Both the position numbers and the translations under genes were made by a program. 64,000 nt of DNA from Paracidovorax avenae (GTDB lineage: Bacteria > Pseudomonadota > Gammaproteobacteria > Burkholderiales > Burkholderiaceae_C), in the NCBI RefSeq assembly GCF_040892545.1, contig NZ_CP156079.1, forward strand, positions 4,685,501 to 4,749,500, in the 5' to 3' direction. Of the stretch, positions 56,672-64,000 are shown in pieces; position 1 is the stretch's first letter; each line of letters starts with the position of its first letter. Under the pieces are notes generated by a model. That model was not told where the DNA came from. It was given only the letters and a program-made list of their open reading frames with translations, and made no database searches.

Positions 56672-57871
56672 CTAGACTTTTTCGAAGATGCCGGCGGCGC
56701 CCTGCCCCATGCCCACGCACATCGTGACCATGCCGTACTTCAGGTTCTTGCGGCGCAGTGCGTGCACGACCGTGGCCGAGCGGATGGCGCCCGTGGCGCC
56801 CAGCGGATGGCCCAGCGCGATGGCGCCGCCCATCGGGTTCACCTTGGCCGGGTCCAGCCCCAGCTGGCGCAGCACGGCGAGCGACTGCGCAGCGAAGGCC
56901 TCGTTCAATTCGAACCAGTCGATGTCCTGCTGCTGCAGGCCGGCATAGCGCAGCGCGGCCGGAATGGCCTCGATCGGGCCGATGCCCATGATGCTCGGCG
57001 GCACGCCCTTGCTGGCGAAGCTGACGAAACGCGCCAGCGGGGTCAGGCCGAAGCGCTTCACGGCCGATTCGCTCGCGAGGATCAGTGCGCCCGCGCCGTC
57101 GCTGGTCTGCGAGCTGTTGCCGGCCGTGACCGAGCCGCGCGCGGCAAACACCGTCTTGAGCTTCGCGAGCCCCTCCAGGCTGGTGTCGGGCCGCGCGCCC
57201 TCGTCCAGCGTCACCGTGCGCGTCTTCGCGATGCTTTCGCCCGACTCCAGGTCCGCGGTGCGGTCCGTCACTTCGATCGGAGTGATCTCATCCGTGAATT
57301 CGCCCGCCTGCTGTGCGGCCAGCGCCCGCTGGTGCGACTGCAGCGCGAAGGCATCCTGGTCCTCGCGCGACACCCTCCACTGCTGGGCGACCTTCTCGGC
57401 CGTCAGGCCCATGCCGTAGGCGATGCCCACGTCGCCGTCCTTCGCGAAGATGCTGGGCGAGAGCGACGGCGTATTGCCCATCATCGGCACCATGCTCATG
57501 CTCTCGACACCCGCGGCGATCATCACCTCGGCCTCGCCCACGCGGATGCGGTCGGCCGCCATCTGCACGGCCGACAGGCCCGAGGCACAGAAGCGGTTGA
57601 CGGTGATGCCGCCCACGCTGGTGGGCAGCCCCGCCAGCACGGCGCCGATGCGCGCCACGTTCAGGCCCTGCGCCCCCTCGGGAATCGCACAACCACAGAT
57701 GATGTCCTCGATGGCGGCCGGGTCCAGCCCCGGCACCTGGGCCAGCGCGGCCTTCAGGGTCGTGGCCAGCAGGTCGTCGGGGCGGGTGTTGCGGAAGTAG
57801 CCGCGGTGCGACTTGCCGATGGGCGTGCGCGTGGCGGCGACGATGTAGGCGTCCTGCATTTGTTTTGCCAT
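56672..57871 (-). CDS. acetyl-CoA C-acyltransferase (beta-ketothiolase)
   Basis: 399 residues. Thiolase active-site Cys is in VNRFCASGLSAVQMAA, with His in NPMGGAIALGHPLGATGAIR and the second Cys in TMCVGMGQGAAGIF. This FadA/FadI-type enzyme cleaves 3-ketoacyl-CoA in the last step of the cycle. The fused-function partner gene is at 58447-60849 and a DUF4442 gene intervenes. AAGGAG precedes the ATG, and a -35-like TTGACA lies upstream at 57907-57912. Confidence 0.95.
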   Translation of the reverse strand: MAKQMQDAYIVAATRTPIGKSHRGYFRNTRPDDLLATTLKAALAQVPGLDPAAIEDIICGCAIPEGAQGLNVARIGAVLAGLPTSVGGITVNRFCASGLSAVQMAADRIRVGEAEVMIAAGVESMSMVPMMGNTPSLSPSIFAKDGDVGIAYGMGLTAEKVAQQWRVSREDQDAFALQSHQRALAAQQAGEFTDEITPIEVTDRTADLESGESIAKTRTVTLDEGARPDTSLEGLAKLKTVFAARGSVTAGNSSQTSDGAGALILASESAVKRFGLTPLARFVSFASKGVPPSIMGIGPIEAIPAALRYAGLQQQDIDWFELNEAFAAQSLAVLRQLGLDPAKVNPMGGAIALGHPLGATGAIRSATVVHALRRKNLKYGMVTMCVGMGQGAAGIFEKV

Positions 57872-57916
57872 GGAGAAGGCTCCTTCAATCGATCCGTCGA
57901 TCGGTCTGTCAATCGT

Positions 57917-58438
57917 TTACCTGGCGGGGCGGCTGGAGGGAACCCAGGCCCACGTGAATTCACATTGCACCGGCTCGGCGCCGGACTCGTCCGTCACCGT
58001 GACCGGCACCTGCAACTCGCCCTTGTCGCCGTCCCGCATCGCCTGGCGCTGCGCGTCGGTGAGCACCGCCACCGCGCGGAGTGCACCCTTGGCACGCTGG
58101 CGGAAGGCCATCTTCATGTCCTTGGCGAGCGGCACGCAGTCGTCGCGCACGTTCAGCCCGACGGCCATGCCGGTGGCCGTCTCGGCCAGCAGGTTCATGG
58201 CCGAGGCATGGATGCCGCCGATGTGGTTCTGCACGCGCGGCACGTTGGGCAGGCGCACTTCCACGCGGTGCGGCGACATTTCGACGAACTCCACGCGCGC
58301 CGTCTTCGTGAACGGCACGGCACGCCGCAGCACCAGGTTCCGCACCCAGGGGCGCAGGAACCTCGGGAACTCGTCCACCTGTTCCAGCTGGAGCTGCAGA
58401 CGGTTCGGAGCGAAAGGGGCGGCAGGGGCGGTGGCCAT
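57917..58438 (-). CDS. DUF4442 hotdog-fold protein
   Basis: 173 residues from MATAPAAPFAP at 58438; a TTG overlapping the upstream stop would add four residues. The core HIGGIHASAMNLLAETATGM and KMAFRQRAKGAL fit DUF4442, a hotdog family near PaaI thioesterases. In an operon of fatty-acid degradation it probably hydrolyses or binds an acyl-CoA. It lies between the multifunctional protein and the thiolase, and its two-residue overlap with neither changes them. Confidence 0.82.
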   Translation of the reverse strand: MATAPAAPFAPNRLQLQLEQVDEFPRFLRPWVRNLVLRRAVPFTKTARVEFVEMSPHRVEVRLPNVPRVQNHIGGIHASAMNLLAETATGMAVGLNVRDDCVPLAKDMKMAFRQRAKGALRAVAVLTDAQRQAMRDGDKGELQVPVTVTDESGAEPVQCEFTWAWVPSSRPAR

Positions 58439-58446
58439 GCGGGCGG

Positions 58447-60849
58447 TCAATTGCGCACCGGCTTGCCGGTACTCAGCATGCCCAGGATGCGCTCCTGCGT
58501 CTTCGGATGCTGGATGAGCGCGCAGAACGCCTTGCGCTCCAGCGCCATCAGGTACTCCTCGCTCACCAGTGTGCCGGCATCCACATCGCCGCCGCAGACA
58601 ATTTCGGCGATCAGCGTGGCGATGTGCTGGTCGTGGTCGCTGATGAAGCCACCGTCGCGCATGTTCACCAGTGAGCCCCGGATGGTGGCGATGCCGCTGC
58701 GCCCGGCGACCGGGAAAAGGCGCTTGTTCGGCGCGCGCCAGCCGCTGGCGGCCATGGCCTTCGCCTCGTTCAGCGCCACGAACAGCACCTCGTCCTTGTG
58801 CGGCACGACGATGTCGCTCTCCAGCAGGTAGCCGAGCTTGCGCGATTCCAGTGCGCTCGTGCCCACCTTGGCCATCGCGGCGGCGGTGAAGCCTTCCGTG
58901 AGGAAGGGCAGCAGGTCCTTGCCCGTGGACGCGGCAGCATTCTCCGCCGCGCGGCGCGCGATGTAGGTCAGCCCGCCCGCGCCGGGCACCAGGCCCACGC
59001 CCACCTCGACGAGGCCGATATAGCTTTCCATGTGGGCCACGCGGCGCGACGAATAGACGGCCAGCTCGCAGCCGCCGCCCAGCGCCATGCCATGGATGGC
59101 AGACACCACCGGCACCTGGGCATACCGCAGGCGCAGCATCAGGTTCTGCAATTCCTGCTCGACGCCTTCGATCGCCGAGATGCCGGCCACGACGAAGGCG
59201 GGCATGGTGGCCTGCAGGTCTGCCCCCACGCTGAAGGGGGCGTCGCCGGACCAGATCACCAGACCGTCGTAGTCGCGCTCGGCGGTGTCGATGGCCTCCA
59301 TCAGCCCTTCCATCACGTCGGGGCTGATCGCATGCATCTTGCTCTGGATGCTGGCGATCAAGATCTTTCCATCCAGCGTCCAGGTGCGCAGCGCATCGGA
59401 TTCGGACACCGTCGTGCCGGCCGTGCGCCAGTCGGGCAGGTTGCTCTCGCCCAGCAGGCGCTCGGGGAAGTGCTGGCGCTCATAGACAGGCAGCTGGCGG
59501 CGCGGAACGAACTTCGACTTCGACGCGCTCCACGATCCTTCGGCGGTGTGCACGCCGCCGGCCTCGGCCACCGGCCCCTTGAAGACCCACTCGGGCAGCG
59601 GCGCCTTGCTGAGCGCCTTGCCCGCGTCGATGTCCTCCTGGATCATCTTCGCCACCTCGAGCCAGCCGGCCTCCTGCCACAGCTCGAACGGGCCCTGCTT
59701 CATGCCGAAGCCCCAGCGCATCGCCTGGTCCACGTCACGCGCGTTGTCGGCAATCGTTGCCAGGTGCACGGCGGCGTAGTGGAAGCTGTTGCGCAGGATC
59801 GCCCACAGGAAACGGCCCTGCGCACCCTCGGCATTGCGCAGCAGCTTCAGGCGCTCCGCGGCGGGCTTCTTCAGCATGCGGCCATAGACCTCGTCGGCCT
59901 TCTGGCCGCCGGGCACGTAGTCGCCTTCGGCCAGGTCGAAACGCAGGATATCCCGGCCCACCTTCTTGTAGAAACCGGCCTTGGACTTCTGGCCCAGGTG
60001 CTTCATCTCGATGAGTTTGTTCAGCACCTCGGGCGTGCCGAAGCTGCCGTAGAACGGGTCGGTCTCTTCCGTCAGGTTGTCCTGCAGCGTCTTGATGACG
60101 TGCGCCATCGTGTCCAGCCCCACCACGTCGGCAGTGCGGAAGGTGCCGCTGGAAGCGCGCCCCAACTTCTTGCCCGTGAGGTCGTCCACCACGTCGTAGG
60201 TGAGGCCGAAATTCTCCACCTCCTTCATCGTCGCCAGCATGCCGGCGATGCCGACGCGGTTGGCGATGAAGTTGGGCGTGTCGTGCGCGCGCACCACGCC
60301 CTTGCCCAGGCCGCTCGTGACGAAGGCTTCGAGCTGGTCCAGCACTTCAGGCGCGGTGGTGGGCGTGTCGATCAATTCCACCAGCGTCATGTAGCGCGGC
60401 GGGTTGAAGAAGTGGATGCCGCAGAAGCGCGGCTTGATCGCATCGGGCAGCGCCTCGGAGAGCCTGGTGATCGACAGGCCGGACGTGTTCGACGCCACGA
60501 TGGCGTGCGGCGCGACGAAGGGCGCGATCTTCCTGTAGAGATCGAGCTTCCAGTCCATGCGCTCGGCGATCGCCTCGATGACGAGGTCGCAACCTCGCAA
60601 CTGCTCGAGATGCTCTTCGTAGTTGGCCTGCCCGATCAGCGCGGCATCGTCCGCCACGCCCAGCGGCGAGGGCTTGAGCTTCTTCAGGCCCTCGATGGCC
60701 CTGGTGACGATGCCGTTCTTCGGGCCTTCCTTGGCAGGCAGGTCGAACAGCACCACGGGCACCTTCACGTTGGCGAGGTGGGCGGCGATCTGCGCGCCCA
60801 TCACGCCTGCGCCGAGCACGGCGACTTTCTTCACTTGGAATCGGGACAT
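58447..60849 (-). CDS. 3-hydroxyacyl-CoA dehydrogenase/enoyl-CoA hydratase, reversed domain order
   Basis: 800 residues from MSRFQVKKVAVLGAGVMGAQ. The NAD-binding 3-hydroxyacyl-CoA dehydrogenase is N-terminal (VAVLGAGVMGAQIAAHLAN; FNPPRYMTLVELID), and the crotonase-fold domain is C-terminal (about 520-760, SVGADLQAT and HGMALGGGCELAVYSSR). This is opposite to E. coli FadB and like Bacillus FadN. It catalyses hydration and dehydrogenation in the cycle. Followed directly by DUF4442 and thiolase genes; preceded by DUF2147. Confidence 0.95.
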   Translation of the reverse strand: MSRFQVKKVAVLGAGVMGAQIAAHLANVKVPVVLFDLPAKEGPKNGIVTRAIEGLKKLKPSPLGVADDAALIGQANYEEHLEQLRGCDLVIEAIAERMDWKLDLYRKIAPFVAPHAIVASNTSGLSITRLSEALPDAIKPRFCGIHFFNPPRYMTLVELIDTPTTAPEVLDQLEAFVTSGLGKGVVRAHDTPNFIANRVGIAGMLATMKEVENFGLTYDVVDDLTGKKLGRASSGTFRTADVVGLDTMAHVIKTLQDNLTEETDPFYGSFGTPEVLNKLIEMKHLGQKSKAGFYKKVGRDILRFDLAEGDYVPGGQKADEVYGRMLKKPAAERLKLLRNAEGAQGRFLWAILRNSFHYAAVHLATIADNARDVDQAMRWGFGMKQGPFELWQEAGWLEVAKMIQEDIDAGKALSKAPLPEWVFKGPVAEAGGVHTAEGSWSASKSKFVPRRQLPVYERQHFPERLLGESNLPDWRTAGTTVSESDALRTWTLDGKILIASIQSKMHAISPDVMEGLMEAIDTAERDYDGLVIWSGDAPFSVGADLQATMPAFVVAGISAIEGVEQELQNLMLRLRYAQVPVVSAIHGMALGGGCELAVYSSRRVAHMESYIGLVEVGVGLVPGAGGLTYIARRAAENAAASTGKDLLPFLTEGFTAAAMAKVGTSALESRKLGYLLESDIVVPHKDEVLFVALNEAKAMAASGWRAPNKRLFPVAGRSGIATIRGSLVNMRDGGFISDHDQHIATLIAEIVCGGDVDAGTLVSEEYLMALERKAFCALIQHPKTQERILGMLSTGKPVRN

Positions 60850-60869
60850 GGTGGTTTCTTGTCGAATGG

Positions 60870-61304
60870 TTACTGCACGCGTTGCCACGTCTGGGTGCGC
60901 CAGAACGGCCCCAGGTAGCCGCGCACTTCCAGCCTGGCGCCGCCGTCGATGGGGGTGAAGCTGGCACGGTATTCCTTGCCGTTCTCGGGGTCGAGGATCT
61001 TGCCCCCTTCCCACAGGTCCTTGCCTTCGGCCTTCTTGCCGCCGCGGATGATCTCCAGGCCGGCGATGGGCTGGCCCTTGCGGTCGTCGGTGCACTCGAG
61101 GCAGGTGGCGTCAGGCTTGGTGTCCTTCTTCAGCGACTTCTCGATGCGGCCCGACAGCGCGCCATCCGCTTCGGTAATGCGGATCTCGGCCTTCGCCTCG
61201 CCAGTCTTGTCATCGATGCTGCGCCACGTCCCCACCGGAGACATCTGGGCCCAGGACGGCAGCGCGGCGGCTGCCAAGGCAATAGCCAACAAAGCGGTTC
61301 TCAT
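60870..61304 (-). CDS. DUF2147 secreted protein
   Basis: 144 residues with a signal peptide (MRTALLAIALAAAALPSWAQ). The mature part is the DUF2147 beta-barrel-like domain: SPVGTWRSIDDKTGEAKAEI, LSGRIEKSL, a Cys pair in TCLECTDDRKGQPIAGLEII and WEGGKILDPENGKEYRASFT. Function unknown. Its place inside the fatty-acid operon, between the dehydrogenase and the multifunctional enzyme, suggests a periplasmic role in lipid or membrane handling. Confidence 0.88.
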   Translation of the reverse strand: MRTALLAIALAAAALPSWAQMSPVGTWRSIDDKTGEAKAEIRITEADGALSGRIEKSLKKDTKPDATCLECTDDRKGQPIAGLEIIRGGKKAEGKDLWEGGKILDPENGKEYRASFTPIDGGARLEVRGYLGPFWRTQTWQRVQ

Positions 61305-61353
61305 AGCGGCATCCCTGTGGTCTGGTTGAAATGAAGGCCGGGGGGCAACGGGG

Positions 61354-63159
61354 TCAGGCCAGGGCGGCGTCCGTGTCCATCAGCGGCTTGGCGCCGGTGC
61401 GCGCGGTGCGCATCAGGGTCACCGTCTCGGGGAACAGCTTGGCGAAGTAGAAACGTGCCGTCTGCAGCTTGGCCTGGTAGAACGGGTCGGTATTGCCGGC
61501 AGCGATCTCCCGCAGGGCCACCTGGGCCATGCGGGCGAACATGTAGCCGAACACCAGGTGCCCCGCCACGCGCAGGTAGTCCACCGCCGCGGCGCCCACC
61601 TCGTCGGGATTCTGGAAACCCTTGAAGCCGATCTCGGTGGTGAATTTGGTCATCTGGTCGCCGAGGTAGGCGATGGGGTTGATGAACTCGGCCATCTTCT
61701 CGTTCACACCCTCTTCCTCGACCAGCTTGCCCACGAGCTTGCCGAACTTCTTCAGCGTGGCGCCGTTGTTGCCCAGGATCTTGCGGCCCAGCAGGTCCAG
61801 CGACTGCACGGTGTTCGTGCCTTCGTAGATCATGTTGATGCGGTTGTCCCGCACGAACTGCTCCATGCCCCATTCCTTGATGAAGCCATGGCCGCCGAAG
61901 ACCTGCATGCAGGCGTTGGTGGAAATATGCCCGTTGTCGGTGATGAAGGCCTTCACGATGGGCGTGAGCAGCGCGACGAGTTCGTCGCTGTCCTTGCGCA
62001 CTTTTTCATCGGGATGGCTGTGCGCCTTGTCCAGCAGGAGCGTGCAGTAGATCTGCAGCGCACGGGCGCCTTCGGCGTAGGCCTTGGCCGTGAGCAGCAT
62101 CTTGCGCACGTCGGGGTGCACGATGATCGGATCGGCCTCCTTGTCCCTGGCCTTGGTGCCCGACAGGCTGCGCATCTGGATACGGTCCTTGGCATAGGCC
62201 AGCGCGTTCTGGAAAGCCACTTCGGTCAGGCCCAGCGACTGGTTGCCCACGCCCAGGCGGGCGGCGTTCATCATCACGAACATGGCCTGCAGGCCCTTGT
62301 GCGGCTGGCCCACCAGCGTTCCGATGGCACCGTCGATGGAAATCTGGGCAGTGGCATTGCCATGGATGCCCATCTTGTGTTCCAGGCCCGTGCAATAGAT
62401 CGGGTTGCGCTCGCCGATCGAGCCATCTGCGTTCACCTGGTACTTGGGCACCACGAACAGGCTGATGCCCTTGCTGCCCTTCGGCGCATCCGGCAGGCGG
62501 GCGAGCACCAGGTGCACGATGTTCTCGGTGAAATCATGCTCGCCCGCGCTGATGAAGATCTTGTTGCCGGTGATCTTGTACGTGCCCTCGGGCGCACCGG
62601 CCACGGGCTCGGCCTTGGTACGCAGCAGGCCCAGGTCGGTGCCGCAATGGGGCTCGGTCAGGCACATCGTGCCGGTCCACTCGCCGCTGGTGAGCTTGGG
62701 CAGGTAGAGCTTCTTCTGCTCTTCGGTGCCGTGCGCATGCAGCGCCTCGTAGGCCCCGTGCGACAGCCCCGGATACATCGTCCAGGCCTGGTTGGCGCTG
62801 TTGAGCATTTCATAGAGGCACTGGTTCACGACGAACGGCAGGCCCTGGCCACCATACTCCGGATCGCACGACAGCGCTGCCCATCCACCTTCCACGTATT
62901 GCGCGTAGGCATCCTTGAAGCCCTTGGGCGTGGTCACTTCGTGCGTGGCCTTGTCCAGCGTGCAGCCCTCCTCGTCACCGCTCATGTTGAGCGGGAACGC
63001 CACGCCCGCGGCGAACTTGCCAGCCTCTTCCAGCACGGCATTCACGGTGTCGGCATCCACCTCCGCATGGCGCGGGATCGCCTTGAACTCCTCCGTGACC
63101 CGGAAAACCTCGTGGAGGACGAATTGCATGTCGCGCAGGGGGGGCGTATAGGTCGGCAT
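61354..63159 (-). CDS. acyl-CoA dehydrogenase, long form with C-terminal extension
   Basis: 601 residues. FAD-dependent first step of the cycle. Motifs include CLTEPHCGTDLGLLRTKAEP, ISAGEHDFTENIVHLVLARL, MIYEGTNTVQSLDLLGRK and QVFGGHGFIKEWGMEQ. The length and tail (ACAD C-terminal domain, AQVALREIAAGNTDPFYQAK) match the FadE5/DmdC-like group, which favours medium to long chains. First structural gene after the TetR regulator, 65 bases downstream of it. Confidence 0.95.
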   Translation of the reverse strand: MPTYTPPLRDMQFVLHEVFRVTEEFKAIPRHAEVDADTVNAVLEEAGKFAAGVAFPLNMSGDEEGCTLDKATHEVTTPKGFKDAYAQYVEGGWAALSCDPEYGGQGLPFVVNQCLYEMLNSANQAWTMYPGLSHGAYEALHAHGTEEQKKLYLPKLTSGEWTGTMCLTEPHCGTDLGLLRTKAEPVAGAPEGTYKITGNKIFISAGEHDFTENIVHLVLARLPDAPKGSKGISLFVVPKYQVNADGSIGERNPIYCTGLEHKMGIHGNATAQISIDGAIGTLVGQPHKGLQAMFVMMNAARLGVGNQSLGLTEVAFQNALAYAKDRIQMRSLSGTKARDKEADPIIVHPDVRKMLLTAKAYAEGARALQIYCTLLLDKAHSHPDEKVRKDSDELVALLTPIVKAFITDNGHISTNACMQVFGGHGFIKEWGMEQFVRDNRINMIYEGTNTVQSLDLLGRKILGNNGATLKKFGKLVGKLVEEEGVNEKMAEFINPIAYLGDQMTKFTTEIGFKGFQNPDEVGAAAVDYLRVAGHLVFGYMFARMAQVALREIAAGNTDPFYQAKLQTARFYFAKLFPETVTLMRTARTGAKPLMDTDAALA

Positions 63160-63224
63160 GGATGGACTCCTTGTTCGGTGCGTTGGATGGGTGGAATGCG
63201 TAGGCGAAAAAGACGGGAAAACGT

Positions 63225-63884
63225 TCAACCCGCCGGACTGGCGGCATAGCGGGCGAGGATGTTGTCGAAGCCGGCCGTGGCCCGGCCCAGGGAGCCGGGC
63301 GTCTGCAGGAAGCGTGCTTCGTAGTGCAAGGCGAGGATGAGGCCGTGGATCTCGAACAGCATCTGCTCGGACTCCACGTCTGCGCGCACCTCGCCCAGCT
63401 CCTTGCACTGGTCGATCGCCCGCTTCATGGCGGCGTGCCAGGTCAGGACCGAATTCGCGAGCGCGTCGCGCACCGGCCCCGTCCGGTCGTCGAATTCGAC
63501 GGCCCCGCTGATGTAGATGCAGCCCGAGTCGATCTCGATGGAGGTGCGCTTCATCCAGTTGTCGAACAGCGCGCGCAGGCGGGGCAGCCCGCGGGGCGCC
63601 GACATGGCGGGATAGAACACCTCGTGCTCGAACCGCACGTGGTACTCGCGGACGACGGATATCTGCAGCTCCTCGCGCGAGCCGAAGTGAGCGAAGACGC
63701 CCGATTTGCTCATGCCCGTCACGTCGGCGAGGGCGCCGATGGACAGGCCCTCCAGCCCGATATGCGTGGCCAGTCCCAATGCCGCATCGACGATGGCCGC
63801 CTTGGTCTGCTGGCCTTTCTGCAGCGCACGGCCCTCCCGCGCAGTGGCGGGACGCTGGGTTTTGGGGGATACGGTGGACGGCAC
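63225..63884 (-). CDS. TetR/AcrR family regulator of the fatty-acid operon
   Basis: 219 residues from a GTG at 63884. The helix-turn-helix is ALADVTGMSKSGVFAHFGSRE, followed by an all-helical ligand domain. Its gene heads the run of beta-oxidation genes on the same strand, and an imperfect 22-base palindrome overlaps its promoter, so autorepression and control of the operon by acyl-CoA is likely (compare FadP-like TetR regulators of betaproteobacteria). The start is not certain; no ATG is near. Confidence 0.88.
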   Translation of the reverse strand: MPSTVSPKTQRPATAREGRALQKGQQTKAAIVDAALGLATHIGLEGLSIGALADVTGMSKSGVFAHFGSREELQISVVREYHVRFEHEVFYPAMSAPRGLPRLRALFDNWMKRTSIEIDSGCIYISGAVEFDDRTGPVRDALANSVLTWHAAMKRAIDQCKELGEVRADVESEQMLFEIHGLILALHYEARFLQTPGSLGRATAGFDNILARYAASPAG

Positions 63885-63897
63885 GGCAGCACGAAAT

Positions 63898-63919
63898 AAA
63901 ACGAACGATCGTGCTATTT
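63898..63919. promoter_or_regulatory. putative TetR operator
   Basis: Imperfect 22-base palindrome centred on ACGATCGT (63905-63912), 8 of 11 positions symmetric, with A-runs and T-runs at the ends. It starts 14 bases before the GTG of the TetR gene. Confidence 0.5.
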
Positions 63920-64000
63920 TGCAGCAAAAGGATGGCAGCAGCCAGCCCCGGCCCGGTGGCCGCCATCAATTAAGGGTAAACACCGAGGCCCGCGCCTGCG

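Noticed and set aside
57880..57920. CGATC-type repeats with TTGACA before the thiolase gene as a TetR operator
   Set aside because: The repeats are direct, not symmetric, and do not match the palindrome over the TetR promoter; the -35-like word alone is not enough for a promoter call.

Overview
The window is about 64 kb of GC-rich chromosomal DNA from a betaproteobacterium, most probably a Comamonadaceae member close to Acidovorax/Paracidovorax. That placement is an inference. It rests on gene content and order: an S-adenosylhomocysteine riboswitch in front of ahcY, Bug-type (TctC) periplasmic receptors, the erpA-bactofilin-DUF6776 cluster, a TetR-headed beta-oxidation operon, and base composition. 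No rRNA, tRNA, CRISPR array, transposase, integrase or prophage gene was recognised. The region looks like stable core chromosome with small accessory modules.

Layout. 1-2.3 kb: the end of a CHAD protein, an alpha/beta hydrolase, a 26-residue membrane peptide and a DUF2721 membrane protein. 2.4-7.3 kb: dabA and dabB (inorganic carbon accumulation) with a divergent NhaR-like LysR regulator. 7.3-13.3 kb: glmS and glmU (UDP-GlcNAc synthesis) interleaved with an Lrp/AsnC regulator, a MASE2-like GGDEF cyclase and a soluble histidine kinase coupled to glmU. 13.4-16.9 kb: regulatory cluster with an FNR-type regulator divergent from a stand-alone BLUF photoreceptor, two DUF2917 paralogues and a GcvA-like LysR regulator. 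16.9-25.1 kb: housekeeping genes tyrS, an M23 peptidase, anmK, a DHA2 exporter, erpA, a bactofilin, DUF6776, rpsI and rplM. 25.3-33.5 kb: an unusual Ser/Thr kinase, rlmJ, an RlpA lipoprotein, a secreted coiled-coil protein, and metF, tlyA and ahcY, the last behind an SAH riboswitch.

33.6-40.2 kb: an acyltransferase-3 protein, prfC, then an overlapping set of a GT-C-like membrane protein, a small DMT/EamA membrane protein, a GT2 polyprenyl-phosphate glycosyltransferase and a HAD phosphatase. I read these as a lipid-linked sugar transfer module, the best candidate here for an undescribed system. 40.2-50.4 kb: transport, with a Bug receptor, the gltIJKL glutamate/aspartate importer, a second solute-binding protein, a HypT-like LysR regulator and a TRAP transporter. 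50.5-54.7 kb: an Atm1-like exporter, YciA thioesterase, a second bactofilin and another Bug receptor. 54.8-63.9 kb: a single-direction fatty-acid degradation operon headed by a TetR regulator.

Regulatory signals visible by eye include the SAH riboswitch with its P1, P2 and pseudoknot pairings, several intrinsic terminators, and perfect dyads next to the Lrp, FNR/BLUF, LysR/DUF2917 and TetR genes. A three-copy dispersed repeat always lies directly behind a stop codon in the same orientation relative to that gene. Function names come from recognising conserved motifs in translations. No database search was run.
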